From Hoplostethus atlanticus (taxonomy: Eukaryota > Chordata > Actinopteri > Trachichthyiformes > Trachichthyidae), in contig JAXDDX010000054.1 in assembly GCA_034670405.1 (NCBI GenBank), forward strand, positions 930,001-994,000: a stretch of DNA of 64,000 nucleotides, written 5' to 3'. Shown in pieces: positions 10,942-24,509 of the stretch (position 1 is the stretch's first letter; every line of letters starts with the position of its first letter). Under the pieces are notes generated by a model, which saw nothing but the letters and a program-made list of their open reading frames with translations, ran no database searches and was not told the origin of the DNA. Both the position numbers and the translations under genes were made by a program.

Positions 10942-13399
10942 CTAAACAAGGGGGAGAGGGAGGAAGGGGGAGAAAGAGAGAAAAAGAGAGGGAATGAATG
11001 AAACAAAGCTATTTGGCTCCACGGGTTTTATCTATCCCTGCACATTTCTGACATACCCCCACACAGCCTCGGCTGGAGCTGACAGGGGATGGGAAGAGGC
11101 TGATGTGCTCGCGGGGTATGTTCTGACAGTTCTCCAACGGAATAGTCACTTCACACGTCGCTGTGTGTGCACGTGTGTGTGTGTGTGTGTGTGAGAGAGA
11201 CTCAACCCACGCAGATGAAAGGGTGCACTAATAAGATTTTGTCTTCACAGCGTTGGTCGCGTGCACCAATTAAACACGCTGCCTGATAAGAGCGGTGCGG
11301 TTTAAGACCTCTTCAGATCAATGTTGATGCACGCGTCATGTAAACAACACCTCTTGGGGTGCCGTGTCAATTTAGATGTACACATAAAATAATCAGGACT
11401 ACATCGCATTTACCAGGAGCATCAATACTACTACTAATAATAAAAAGAATAATACGATTTTTGCATGAAATATGTACTATATAAAAACTTAAACACTCAA
11501 TATCCATTGGAAGTATGGGTTCATTTGACCATTGCCGACCATCTGTTGAGAGGTGTATAAAATGCCGGACACAAACCATCTACTAGACACGGTGTTATGC
11601 ACTGTAATGCCACCGGTAAAGCCATTCAGCTCCGGCACATATTTATGCTCCCCGCGCCACATTCAATCCGTAGCAGATGCTTTAATGGCTCTAAGTGCCT
11701 CTAAATGGATTAGAGGTAAAATAAAGTGTGCTCTAAATCTATACAAAGTGATGAAGTAGCTTAGTTTGAGCACACACACACACACACACACATAGATGTT
11801 GCCTCTTTTATCAAGCGCTGCTTAAACAACAACTAAAATCTATAAGACAGAGTGGGCAAGTGTTGGTGTTCATGTTTGCTACTGGAGCCTTTTATCGAAG
11901 GACCACTACACGGCTGTATGAATCAATGTGACACAGTGAGCTCGTATTAGCTGCTGACCGGCTCTATCCCTTGTCATCCATTTGCTTAAGCCGGAGCTTG
12001 ATCCTTGGTGACGGATGCTCTGCGGTAGTCTTCGGCTCGCAGCACAGCTGGCAGCTAATCCCTAAGTGTGTGAGCTCCGATGACGTACTGCCGGATAGCA
12101 TGCTAGCCCGCCTGCTAGTGTTGGTGAGCAGAATGCTGCTGTTGTAGCACTGCCTTTCGGGGGGGCCTCGTGCGCTAGGATATGGATACATACATACATA
12201 GCATTTAATATGTGACGTCTACTGGACACGAGCAAAACTACAGCACCGGAACGTAGGCAATTCTGCACATATCCTTTTATTAGAAAGGATATTTTGTGGG
12301 TCTGTTTATCTCTGGATTTGACCACCACCCACCAAAATAAAAGCCCTAAGCCCAATCAGTGGGCCAGACGATGACAAAGTACCTCATTTCCCCGTTACCA
12401 ATCATCCTCTCTCTCACTCCTCGCGCTCCCTCTTTCATTTCCATGGGCTGCAAATGGCAGAAAAAGACGGGAAGATAGCGCACCTGTCACACTCGATTTG
12501 TGTCGGGGGGGGGGATAGACACGACTACCTGTCTCCAAGCGCCGCGGGGCTAGCAGTAAGCGCGAGAGCGGGGGACGCATGGCGAAGGGAATCAATTTGA
12601 GGCTATCTCCACCCCCGCACGCGCACGCATACACACATACGAAAAACACAAATGCATATACACGTACATGCATTTGAGCACACCAGACAGAATTTCCACA
12701 TGAGTGGTGTTCGGAGCTACTGTGAATTTGATTAGAATCAATTGGACTGAGAAGGCAGGCTGAAGCAGCAGTCTGATCCATACGTAATGCAGGTGAGGCC
12801 GTCGCCGTCCCCGCCCCCGTTATTGTTTCACGCCGTCTGTCCCTCCAAATCCAAGCGATCGCCTTCGAGTTAATTAATGGAGTGTGAATTTCCATGATGA
12901 CATGACATTAGGAGGCGCACGAGAAACAGAAGTCAGCAGCCCTCCCCACTCCCTATTCATTCCCCGCACACATACACACACACAGAGATACACTCAACAC
13001 ATGCACAAACACATGCTGAAAGAGGCAAACAAAACCATCTGCATGTTGTGTAAGCACCAGTGAGACGACCGAGAGGCTGTGCCATGTGTGTAAATACAAG
13101 TGGGGGCTAATGTGAGCACAGCTAGCTGACAAATTTCCCCCAAAACATTGATTCCTAGAAAAAAAAAATGAAAGTGTGCCGTCTATCCCTTCCCAATGTG
13201 TTGTGAGGGGGGGGGGGGGGAGCCACCTGCCAGACCTGGCATTAAGATAGCAGTTTACCAGCAGCGTATGTGTGCACTCGGTGACATTGGGACCCCACCC
13301 AAGTCCTGTCATCGTAAGTGAGCAGTTTCAAAATTGTTGTTTTTGGCGGAATACTGCAGCTTGTCTATGTGTGCATGCGTGTGGGTTTATCAGTGATAC

Positions 13400-13625
13400 T
13401 TTCCTCAGTAATGAGTAACAAATTACTATTTCAACTTCAGTAATAATGACCAATCAGAAAAATACTTTACTTTATGTCACATTCAAGTTGAATGAGCCAA
13501 TGTCTCCAGATTTATTTTCCTCAGTATTCCCATATAACTATAACGAGTAGTGCAACAAATTACTATTCACAAAGAGTAATAAGTAAAGTAATATTATTAC
13601 TTTTGATATGAGTGACGAGTATAAG
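13400..13625. repeat. Probable decayed interspersed repeat (AGTAATGAGTAAC-type)
   Basis: The block has several variants of one word family: GTAATGAGTAACAAATTACT, then AGTAATAATGACC, CAACAAATTACTATTCAC, AGAGTAATAAGTAAAGTAAT and ATTATTACTTTTGATATGAG. Runs of GAGTAAC/AATTACTTT in both orientations are typical of a dispersed fish repeat family that I recognise only by look. It is AT-rich compared with the DNA around it and has no ORF. Ends and target duplications are not clear, so the limits are approximate. Confidence 0.35.
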
Positions 13626-15186
13626 AGGATTATATTAAATTTTTTGAGAAAGACTGGTGTCCATGTGTTATGATGTGTTCAAGTCCTCCTCTGAACTCGC
13701 ATTACTGGGACCATATAAAGCGATCGCCTTCCTCGAAAGGCGCCTCACCTTCGCTCATTGTAACCTCCACGTGGCCATTTCGCTTTTGTCGCGTGCCTGT
13801 TCAATTTCACACATTTCGCGGCACCTGATGCTTCCCGTTGAACATTTATTACGATAGAAAGAAAGAAAGAAAGAAAAAAAAACAATCTTGTCTTTCTTCC
13901 CGAGGCCCCCGGCGGTATTATTGTGTTCCCATTCAGTGGTGCTTCATTCAAAGGATTTCGCTGCTGATAGCAATCATGCATTATTAAACAAAGCCTGACA
14001 ACATGCACAATGTTAATTAGAAAAAGGGGAGCACGTGGCAAGAAAAATAAGGGGCTGTTCAGCTGTCTTCTTTCTCTCCTCCCCCCCCCCACCCCCACCC
14101 CCCGATCCTTATCAGAATTGTGAAAGAGAAGGAGGGAGAGATGTTTATATTCTCCATAATAGCTGGTCTGTTCTGTGTGTGGAGGGTAATGAGTCCATTT
14201 GGACTATTATTACTAGCGGACCAAAAAGAAAAAATCAGCCTATATTCCAATCATACTGCAATAAACTTGTTTTGTTAAAGAACGCAGACGGGATAGGGAT
14301 CTATTTCCTCAACTCTCCGAAGCATCGGGTTCACGCCATCAACTTTTTACAATGCTTGATCCTGTTTTTTTTCCCATGTTATCCTACATATTGTAATAAC
14401 ACTCACAGCACACCACTTGCAAAACCACCGGGGAAACAAATGCTGACGAGAGCGCTACTTCTGGCGCCATCTTTTTAACAAATTCAATATGGGATGGAAA
14501 CGTAGCCTTGGCACAACGTTTTTTTTTTTGCTCCTTCTTTCGTGAGAGTTGACTAATTTCACTTCGACCCCGGGGGAATTTTAAAAGGGGAGTGTTTTTA
14601 ATTTCGGTCTAATCCACAAAACTGAATCGGACTTCCAGGAATGTTATCCTAACAACCCACAAAGCGCCCACAGAAATACCACCCGAATCTATAAGATCTG
14701 TAATTGTCGCGGCACATGCAAGGACAAAGCACAGCAAACCTACGAGGGAATTTCATACAGGACTGCATTGTGTTGTCAAAGTTGCCCCGGTGTCGTGCCC
14801 AGCCACGCACAGCAAATCAGACTTTTTTTTTGCTTTGTTTTATGAGGCAGTACATTCTTTTCCCCCAGGGGACTAGCGGAGTAGAAAATGCAGCAATTAG
14901 CCCCCCCCCACAAAGATACAATAACATGCAGGGTTACAGCAGCGAGCAGGCAAGGTAGACTGCTGTATTACTGCTGCAGCGCTCTCTGCGATCCCCTTTT
15001 TTCGACTTTCCCCCGATGCTGAGAGAGACAAAGAGTCAAGCGCCCGAGGACTCAATATCGCTTAATTAAGGCGAAGGCGCTGTAGCGTGGCGGCGCGCTC
15101 GCCCGGTGATTTCAACGCCAAGGTCAGAGGGCATATCTAAAGAGGGCACGGGGCACTGTGCACCCCATCCCTCTGCGCCAGCACCT

Positions 15187-15213
15187 CCCCTCCCTCCCTC
15201 CCTCCCTCCCTCC
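15187..15213 (+). repeat. (CCCT)n tetranucleotide repeat
   Basis: About six perfect CCCT units. Similar short arrays: GGGA at 3920-3939, GAAA at 13861-13882, and TATT at 63853-63870. Confidence 0.85.
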
Positions 15214-17576
15214 GTCGAGCGGCAGTGAAACTCTGCAATAACGGAGTGCTTGAGATGCGGCGTTCACACCCACTCACGGCGCCCTCGGGGGGTTTTGTCG
15301 GATGTGTCATATGACCGGAGTTATGAAACATTTCCACGTTGGAAAGCTCATCAAAGGCGCAGACCTCACCCCCTCCCCTACATGTGCACCCACCCCCCCT
15401 TCCCCTCCATCATGAGGGGTGTGGATTAAGTCGCGGTGTGTCTTAGATGCTAGTTACACCACCTGACAGGAGCGGTGTCTTTTCTCTCCTGCTCTTTCTT
15501 GCATCCCTTTCTCTTAATCTCTTTCAGTCTGTCGTCGCTACCTCTTCCTTTCTCGTGCATTCTTCACTCCGTCCCTTCTATTTTTCTCTCCTTTTTTTTT
15601 CTCTCCTCTCCGCTACTTACTTCTCGGGTTTGGGATGGTGTGATTTAAGAGCGAGCGACGAGGCCGTTTCTCACGCATCGCTCCCGATCAGTCAGCTTGT
15701 GTAATAACATCCCTCAAGCTAAGCTAAGCTATGCCCTCGAGTACAGCCTCCACATGAAAGACCCTGACAACCGCAGCTCAGAGGGGTTTATTTGCTATAT
15801 TTATTTACTTTTTTCCTCCATCTCCCCTGACCTCACTCAAACAGGCCTCCCACGGTCGTAAACTATCCTTCAGATGTTTCGTCCCACCAAAAGCTAACGC
15901 CTGACTTTCTGTTTGAGAATGCCGTTTTTTGCCGTTTTTTGTTTGCGCTACGACTAGCCCGGCTAACTTTTTGACGAGCCAATGCTGCTGCTGATGTTAT
16001 ACCTCGTCATCGTATGAATGAAACCCCCCGTCACGGCGCGCACAGCAAGGAGCTAATTGGGTCTGATAACATTTGTCTGTCTTGTAATTGGTTTAAAAGC
16101 ACCTGCTGCGGCTGTGGAACAGGGAAGGTATCGCAATCCCATCTGAACAGTTGGGCTTGTGGCAAAAAGTGAAATGTCACCCCCTTACCAAATACTAGCA
16201 AACGGATACACATTGGGAGAGGTTATAAGTCTTCATACGCCGCCATACTGACTCAGAGAAACACAGTTAGTAAGAGAACGTGATCATCGCAATTTTTTGA
16301 TGCACTTTACTTACAATTCAAATGTCTGTCATATGTCGTATGTAATAACGGTGTCAGGATGGAGGGGGTGGAATTTCATTGTTTGCCCACCGATAAAGGG
16401 ACACGTGAGTAGTATCATTGCATCTGTACTTTTGTATTGGGGGTTGTGTATATCCTGCAGCGGTAGATCGGGGAGTTTATCTGCAGACTTGACATCAAGT
16501 GTCAGCGATGCTAGCGGTGATGCTACAGAGGGTCACGTCCTCCCAAGACTTCAATCTTTCTTTTTAATAATGTGTTTACTTTTCTTCTGAAGAACAGGTG
16601 AGGCATTTGCTCGTCCGGTCCGCTTGTATCGTCCGCAGGTTTACGATGGGAGTCAATACGTCGCCCGATAGCCTCTACTCCCTCACGACTTTCAGATGAG
16701 CAAACAGAGGTCAAGGACAGGTCATTGTATTTGGAAGCAGTTACCTTTGTTCGGGTGCAGGCCCGCCCAAAACTGACCTTGAGCGTACACTGTGTAGTCA
16801 ATACAATGACCATGTAGCATCCGCTCACACACACTCCTCCTTCCACTTGTTCCATGTTTGCTTTTTTTTTATTTTGAACAATCACTCCTTGACTTTCTCT
16901 CTCTCTCTCTACTTAGTCTACCTCTCCACCTGCTCTATCTTCCTCTCTCTCCACCCATCTTTCTCTCTTCCCGCCACGTCTCCCAGCAGCTGTTGGGTTC
17001 AGATGGATGGTCCCCACGGTGCAGGACCCTGACCTGCAGACTAGTGACTGATTATCCCAGCGCCCCTGTTGTGCTTTTCCCTGAACGCAATACGGACATA
17101 CAGTGCGCACAAACACACACACAAACACACACACACAAGGTTACTGAGCTATTGGGTAAGCTTCAGGGTCGCTGGGGAGTTGAGGGAAGCGAACGACACA
17201 CTTCATCTGTGCCTGCATGTTTGGATTTCCTCGTTTGACCTTGATGACATTGGTAAATACACTTCTTATTGAACTGTAATGGACACCCCTAATGCCTTTT
17301 CAATGGAGAGCAGATAAAAGCGTGGCCGAGTACAAACGTGTGAGCTGTGTGTAGCCCATTCAAATGATTTTTTTTTCTTCACGCCGGCGTGTTGGGAGGG
17401 CTTCCCCTTGCTTGCATGTTTGCTTGTCACGGTGTGGGCGGGTTTCTATAGCGCGAGCATGTGCCGTTTGGAGTCGTGCTTGACCTTGCGCATCGGCGTT
17501 TAGTGTGGAGAGGGAACTTGTTATCATGCAAACAGGCAGAATCTTGAGGAGTCTATTGTGTTGGGAGCAGGGAGTG

Positions 17577-18072
17577 TGGCAGGATGTGGTGGGGAGGGAA
17601 GGGGGGAGGAGGGGGGAGATGGCAGACGCAGCAGCAGCCAACCTGGAATGGCTGGGATTAAATTTACGCCGCATGAACAGGGGAGGGCTAAATCATGTTA
17701 CATATTATGAACCAGAAGAAAAGGGAGGGGGAGTGGGAATAGGGGGAGAGAGAGAGAGAGAGAGGGGGGGGGGGGGGGGGTGGAAATAAAATGGATAAGG
17801 GGAGCAACGAGGCAGAAAGGGAGTGAGATGGCGAGAGAGAAAGGAGAGGACAGAGAAAGTAACGCGGAGGAAAGAGAGGAGAGAGGCAGAGAGCGCTGTA
17901 GGGTAGAGAGGGAGGTAGAGGTGGAGGCAGAGAGAGAGGGAGGGAGGAGAGCGAGGGAATGCGCGCCGCTGCCAGCTTTTCTCACGCTCCGTCTGTGCTT
18001 GTACGCCTAACGGAGGCAGAGGGAAGAGAGATGGAGAGAGGAATGAGGGAGGGAGGGAGGGAGGGAGGGAGC
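17577..18072. repeat. Polypurine tract with G-run and (GGGA)n
   Basis: About 500 bases with strongly purine-rich plus strand. It contains (GA)n at 17746-17764, a run of 17 G at 17764-17780, long GAGAGGA mixtures, and (GGGA)6 at 18046-18071. Short mixed segments at 17619-17705, 17781-17815 and 17960-18015 interrupt it. The frames through it give Glu/Arg/Gly-rich strings only. It can form G-quadruplex and triplex structures and is likely to be length-variable. Confidence 0.8.
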
Positions 18073-18243
18073 AGCAGCAAAGAGCAGGCGTTGAACAGAG
18101 GATGGAAGCCCTCGCAGTCTGAAGGTGTTGTTTCCCCCCCGAAGGGAAAGGGGGCTGGAAAATTGAGCGACGGTGAAAAATGGGATAAGAAATGTGGGTT
18201 AGGCATCAAGACCCTCTTTTGTCTCTCACATACATGGTTACAT

Positions 18244-18275
18244 ACACACACACACACACCTCTCTCTCTCTCTCT
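18244..18275 (+). repeat. Compound (CA)8(TC)8 microsatellite
   Basis: A CA run passes directly into a TC run. A (GA)14 run at 18505-18532 lies 230 bases to the right and is complementary to the TC half. Between them the sequence is rich in CACACA words. Confidence 0.88.
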
Positions 18276-18532
18276 AACTTGTGCTCACTCGAGTAAACTC
18301 ACATCACACACAGACACAAACTCCTACACACACAGAAACACATGCTCACAAATGTAAACTCAGACATTCATGCACACACACAGGCACACATACCCATTGC
18401 ACCACATGCTCCTGGCACCTTGACATCTACCCCCAACACAGTCCGCGGTCTGTGGGAGGATGAATAATCTCACTTCCGTGAGGGAGAGAGAAAGTGAGTG
18501 TGTGCGAGAGAGAGAGAGAGAGAGAGAGAGAG

Positions 18533-21500
18533 GAAGGAGGGTGAGAGGGAGGTCGTTCCCAGCCTGAGCTCATGCCGTTTTTATGGAAAGCGCAGAGCCT
18601 CTGAATAGACAAAACAGCATTCGACTGCCACTCGCAAAACACGGCAGAAATCGACGGAAACAGAGCGCCCATTGAAAATTATTGAACGATGCAACAATGG
18701 GAATTCTGTCGCCCCCAACGATACATTACGGCATAGTCAACGAGAATATCGCCCCTTATCTTTTTTTTTATCAATTGAATACCAAGGTACATTGTGCTGC
18801 GGTGACATTTCAGTGGCTTTTGTACATACGCCAAGCCGTTTGCTGTGGAAATGCGCTACTTAGGCATACATGAAGGATGTAAGGAGATGCTCGGGGCGTA
18901 CACGCTACACTCAAAAGGGCAGCACAATAATTAAAATGCCAAGTGTCTCCCATTATCTAAATGCTAATTTGCCACGATATACCCTGAGCTAAAATGTAAC
19001 GGCGCATTATAGTTGCTGTAGTGCGCTAAAGGCGATGGCGGCGGCGGCGGCGGGTGGATCCCCGTTCAATTAGCGTGAGCGCTATCGTGTACCTAAGGTG
19101 GTGCGGTGAATGTTTTTCCACGAAGGACCTCGTCGTCGGTCCTCGCCGATGCCGCTGTGTTGATATTGACTTCCTGTGTAATAGTGTCAGGGGTTATCAG
19201 GTGGCCTCGTGGCCCCTTTCAGCCCCGTATGGGCGAACGTCTCTGCAGGCCGCGGGTCTTCCAGAGCTTCAAATGTTTCAGAAATGCTGCATAGACGGAG
19301 CGTGTGCAGAGAGAAAGCTGGCCACGCTGGTCTTCATGAGGACACTGATTGCAATTCTCCTTTCAGAGCATTATGGGTATTTTTATGGGTGTTTTTGCCG
19401 GGACTCGTGATTTGATAAGAAAGCCTGAGTCAACAACTGAGAGAACAGACAGGTGTTATGAGAACCACCAGCTTATCAGAGCTTTCTGCATGAAAATACA
19501 CCAGTGCCAACATATGTGGCAATTGGGACGCAAAATATTATCACAGATTTTTGCTGAATATATCCCGATAAGACGTAGCAGGTGGGGATGAACAGCATTT
19601 CGGAAAGCTGTTTCAATATTTCAACGGTTCAAGTATTCGTATTGAGGTTTAGCGTGCACTTTGATGTCGGAGTTAAGAAGCTAAAAAGTGTTTTTTTTGG
19701 ACGTCCTTGAAAGGTGCTTTAGCCAAGCTAAGCTATTGTTCTCATGAAAGGGAGTGGAGGCTACCTGTGCAATGGTTCACCCCCAAGGCAAGAGCAACAA
19801 TTCCCCCCTTTGTTGTTTCACTAAGACAAATACGAGCCATTGCTACGTTAGCAACAGAACAAGTATAGTTCCCCGTCAATGATGGTATATTGTGGCGCTT
19901 CAACAAGACGTCTTATTATGTTGCTGAAAACTAATAAATGATTTTTTTTTCTTCCACAGTTTGGAGATTGAAATTCAAATCAAATGCCGCCTTCAAACAA
20001 ATGTCAAGACAAATCAAAACTGTTAACTCAATGCCTGGGAATCAAGGAGAATGCACAGTTTGACATTTGCGAGTGATTTTCTCTCCCTCTCTACTTGTTT
20101 CATACACAATTTTCTTAAAGTAATAGACTGAAAATCAAAATCATAAACGCAAATCAAACGCTTTCTCTATCCCTCCCTCTTTCCTCAAACACCCCCAAAC
20201 AAACCCCCGCGCAACACCAGCTCCCCTAAACCCCAATCCAATCCACCCCCAAACACTCACAAACATGATTAAGACACTGTCAAGCCTGACATTGCCATCT
20301 CCCCTGCTGTCAGTGGGTCCTCACTGGGAGTCGCTGTTGACTGACTGCCTGGATGTGCCTTATCATTAACAGGGCTGCCGGTGCCACCACGGAGGGGGGC
20401 TTTGATGACAGAAACCGAGGCCCCCGGTGCCTTGCCCCTCCCCTTTCGCCTGCCCGAGTGTCATCTAAATGAGATAGGGCCTAGGAGCTGGGGGGATTAG
20501 GCACTGCGTAATTACCTATTTAAAGACCCTAATTGAGCATTTCATTAAGAGACTGGCAGTGAGATTTTTTTGCCAAGGAGGGCACTACGGGGGGAAAGGG
20601 AACGTGTGTTTGTTTGTATACGTGCATGTGTGAGGGTGCACATATGCCTTTTTGGAACTGCGGCAGACTGTAACCTTGAATTGCAAGGGGGGGGGGCTCG
20701 CCTCGATAGCGCGGAGGCCTGTTTTGTTTTGTTTTGTTTACATTGCGCTTAGTCCGTTTGGCAGATGCGCTTATCTGCAGAGTAACTGCAAAAACCCGTT
20801 GACCCTTAGAAGCGGTGGATCGGCAGCCGTGAGCGAACGTAGTAACTTGCTTTTGTATTGGATCACATCCAAATTAAGATACATCTCGAGAAAAAGATGA
20901 TGGTTGCTGATAGGATGTACTCTTTATGTATGGCAATTGTTACTTCAGCTGCCCTTGACTGTCCTCACTGAACTGTAGATCTAAATTGTAAATGTAAACT
21001 TTGCTTTTCATTCTGATGATATTTTAAGTATTGAAAAAAACAAGACAAATATCTCCTTATTCTTTAACGTTGATAAAGTCACTACCTTCGTGTTGGCTGA
21101 GCAGACACACTCCTTTAAAGCAGTGAGCAAATGCAAAATTAATGAGTTATTTATTCTGTAGTCCCAATATTTCATATTTTGATGTATAGCCTTTCAGCAT
21201 CCTGTTTTTTTTTGCTCTCGCTTGAGAAAAGCTATTGTTCCAGGCGTCATAGCGACATTCACCCCCTGCTGCTGCTCTAGCTCAGGGAAATTAGTTGGGG
21301 CAAGATGTACTTGTGTTAATGCAATGCAGATTCTGCTCCAGTTGTGTGAAAGTGCCTCCAAACTCCTTCCAACTTCCATATTTGATGAATTGTGTCAACA
21401 CCAGACAAATAATGCTTTACACTAAATGAGACCATGTGAGACTACTGGGCTCTGGTACGCATGAAAAAAAAGACATACAAGGACAAAGCTATGCCTCTAT

Positions 21501-24084
21501 ACTCAAAACATTCCCTTCTCCGTGAAGCTAAATTATTCAAATAGGGTGGAAATGTGTGCACACACACCACTGTTCAGTTTTTCTGACAATTCCTTTATCC
21601 CGCCAACAAAAGACGGCAAGTGAGCTAATGACGCTAATGTTGTCAGTCGTCAAACTCGTGCTTTCATTCGCCGCCTCAGAGTGTCAGTGCCAAGGTTTCC
21701 GGTGCCACAGCTAAAACACATTTGTCAGACAAGAGACGAGACAAAAGGAGGATATGTATCTTTTTTTTTATCTGCCTCACAGAAGCAAAGATAACACAAT
21801 TAGTGGATGTGACGTTTGCCACTGAAATTATATATCTGTTCTACATGTACTTCAAAAGCTGCTTTTATCTGTGCAGTCCTTAACATCTCCGAAGCTACCG
21901 TGACCAAAAAGCACCACCAAAGTGGGAAGAGAATACTATTAATTTCCCTTTTCCGATGGCCACTGATTCCCTTTGCGAGTCCATGGCATTGCTGTCCAAC
22001 GTGGAAAGCTGATAAAGTAATTGCTTCGCTTGCTCATTTTCTCGCTCACCGTATTTCAGCGCTGGAACCTCGGTCCAAGACTCTCAGTTTAAATCACAAT
22101 GATTGGCTGTGAGATCCACTAGCATGCATGGGCCTCTGGCATGGGGGTAAAAAGATCAACAAACAGAGGTGGAACAGAGGACACAAGGGCCCCCGGATCC
22201 TTTGCCATTTTAAACAATCGTTACAGCAGAATACAAGGCCCAGATAGTTTGCTGATGACCAATTTGACCTGATTTCAATGGCCTAGTGGGCCATGACTCC
22301 CCTCTGCCCCCAACCCGCTATCTCTGGGAACACTGGGGACACTGGCAAATCACTGGCAGTTGCCTCGCACATGATTGACTTGTTTGCTAAATGACTAGCA
22401 GCTGAAGTGGCAAAGCTAGCTGGGGGCTATTGGAGTCTTTGGGGTGGACAGCAGCTGCTAACTGCTACAGATAAACTGTCCCTCCCTCGGGGGGATTCAT
22501 AAGAGCACTCTGATGGGGACTGGTGATGAAGTCTGGCCAAAGACGCTCAAGGCTGTAATGACACTGCAATCTCACGAGTCAGTCAGTGTCCCAGCACCAA
22601 AAACAAGCAGGGGAGCAACAAGAAATGCTAAATTATTTCATTTTGAACAAACCCTTGAACAAGTTTCTTAACGGATTAGCAGTCCATTGGTGTTCCAGCT
22701 AAAGAATGGGAACCTTCTGCTGTTTTCCGACATAGGAGCTGTGTGTTTTGTAGGCCAGCCAAGCAAAACTCAGCACCTTTTATGCCGTATGAGGTTTAAC
22801 AATGAACTTGTGTTGACACGAGAACAGCTAAAATAGCAGAGTCAGTGGCCAAAACAAGCCTCACGATAGCATGAAGTCTCCTCAATGTCAGCAACCTTGC
22901 CTTTCTCAACACTTTTCTGCCCGCTATCTGTTTGGTCCTATTGCAATGTTAGTTCAATCGCGGTCTGCGTTGGGCAATCATATCAGACTGAACACTGTAA
23001 GCTATCTGGAATATCTGTCCTTCCAATTTCTTCATCTGTTGATCTTTTTTAGTTTGCGTCAGATATGTGAGGAGGATAATGCCAACAGCAAGCATTTGAA
23101 GTTCACCTCAAACGCGATTCCAACCGTGTGGTGACTAACTTGCCTGCTGGTGTGAGGGGGTTTCATGAAAGCATCGGCGGGTGGGTTGGGGGTTGCCTTA
23201 TCCAAAAGCTTTCGCTTGAAACTGCACCGACTAACTCTCTCCCTTTTGTTGTCTTACAATGAACTTGGCGAGTGGATACTAAGCTTCAAACGTCGGCGTG
23301 CATAAATGGCAGATTGGCAAAGGGTTTCACAAAAAAGGCGACAGCGAGAGATTGTGTGAGAGTTGGTGTTTGCCTCTGTGCGTCCATGTCCACGTCCACT
23401 CCTTTCCCAGCATAGCATTCCAATGGACTTGCCACTGATGTGACTGTTGACTAGAATAAAAGCCTGTGTCCTCTATCCTTTGAATGCCTGACTAAGGCTA
23501 ACATTGCTTGGAGAGTATAAAGGCTGTGGCTGAAGACTGAGACCTTACCGTGTGACTGCTTGTAACTGGCTATGGACTTTGAGATTTACTTTTGTCTGTA
23601 AAGGGCAAATACTGAAAGATAGATAGATCATTGGCCAGTATTCATTCATACGTTCTCTCTGCATTGTACAAAGCCTTTTATCCATGACCAACGCTGCCAT
23701 TTATGTAACCTAGGTACATAGAAATGATGGATTCACCATTCACACAAGCACAAATACACACTAGGCTGCTGTCTTCTCTCCAGATCTACTATATTAATGG
23801 ATTACAAGGGTATGGTTTGTATGGCCTAAATCACAAATGCCGTGGAACATCGTCTCTCCATGGGTGTCTGATCTGACGGACAGAAAGAGAGCGAGAATAC
23901 AGACGACTGAAAAAACATCACGCATGTTGGCACGTGTGGACAAGCTACCTGCTAAACGACCGATGACCTTAACTTCTTGACGATACCCCATGGCAGCGTG
24001 TTTTCTGAAGTAGTTTCTATTCAAAATTCAAAGTTTCACAGTAGTTCTGGCGGCCCTGGTGGCAGTACAGCCAATCTAACCGGA
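18533..24084. other. Mostly unique non-coding stretch
   Basis: Few simple repeats, apart from a (GGC)5 run at 19037-19053 and G or C patches near 20200 and 20680. 20880-23700 is unique sequence of balanced composition with no ORF over 100 codons. No exon recognised. Confidence 0.55.
20270..20570. promoter_or_regulatory. Enhancer-like unique block
   Basis: The block is free of simple repeats and carries AGGGCTGCCGGTGCC, a GC-rich inverted pair (GGTGCCACC and GGCCCCCGGTGCC), then TCTAAATGAGATAGG, GCGTAATTACC, CCTAATTGAGC and TTCATTAAGAG. It is flanked by low-complexity DNA (20190-20260, C and A rich). I infer a conserved regulatory element. It may equally be plain intron. Confidence 0.28.
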
Positions 24085-24106
24085 GGCCCGATGCGCGGAT
24101 CGGGCC
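24085..24106. repeat. GC-rich 8-bp inverted repeat
   Basis: GGCCCGAT and ATCGGGCC flank GCGCGG, in a local GC-rich patch (24050-24120) unlike the AT-rich DNA to its left. Confidence 0.8.
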
Positions 24107-24486
24107 CTATCTCGGGTCCCCTTGCACTCCCTATCTTCCCATCTCTGTTGGGGGAAACATCCATCTTGATTTCTGCTGAGTGCCAAAAAAAAAAAGAGAG
24201 GGAGCAAGGAGCGTGAGAGGGAGAGATGGAGAGGAGGGTGGAGGAAGGGTGTTCACCTGATAAGGCGGACGCGGATCTGCGGCGAGGATCTCGGGGGAGC
24301 GTGGCCCCCAAAGTACCGGGAAGAGGAACTTCATCTTTATCTAATTACCGCAGGGCCGTTTTGTCAGGGTAGATAGCGTGAGCGTTTATGGCGGCCGGGT
24401 CGGTATCACGGTATTCTCATGGCTTTCGCGAGCACACGGCACAAACACATACAGATACGATTACCTTTCACATACACCTACAGTAA

Positions 24487-24509
24487 CACACACACACACA
24501 CACACACAC
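24487..24509 (+). repeat. (AC)n microsatellite
   Basis: Perfect run of about 11 units ending in CGGGGCGCAGGG. Similar runs lie at 25240-25259 and 26530-26552. Confidence 0.9.

Larger units (their letters stand above)
10942..17576. other. Non-coding stretch right of the signal-peptide exon
   Basis: Presumed large 5' intron. 10942-10995 is the acceptor pyrimidine tract (purine-rich on the plus strand). The rest is unique sequence with short CA or GT runs, the decayed repeat at 13400-13625, and CT-rich DNA at 15480-15620 and 16890-16980. No exon with paired good splice sites seen. Confidence 0.55.

Noticed and set aside
10705-11001. Plus-strand ORFs over the signal-peptide exon
   Set aside because: They are antisense shadows of the minus-strand exon and have no splice signals of their own.
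12395-12895. 166-codon minus-strand ORF
   Set aside because: No recognisable domain and no splice context; passes through CA-rich and G-run DNA.
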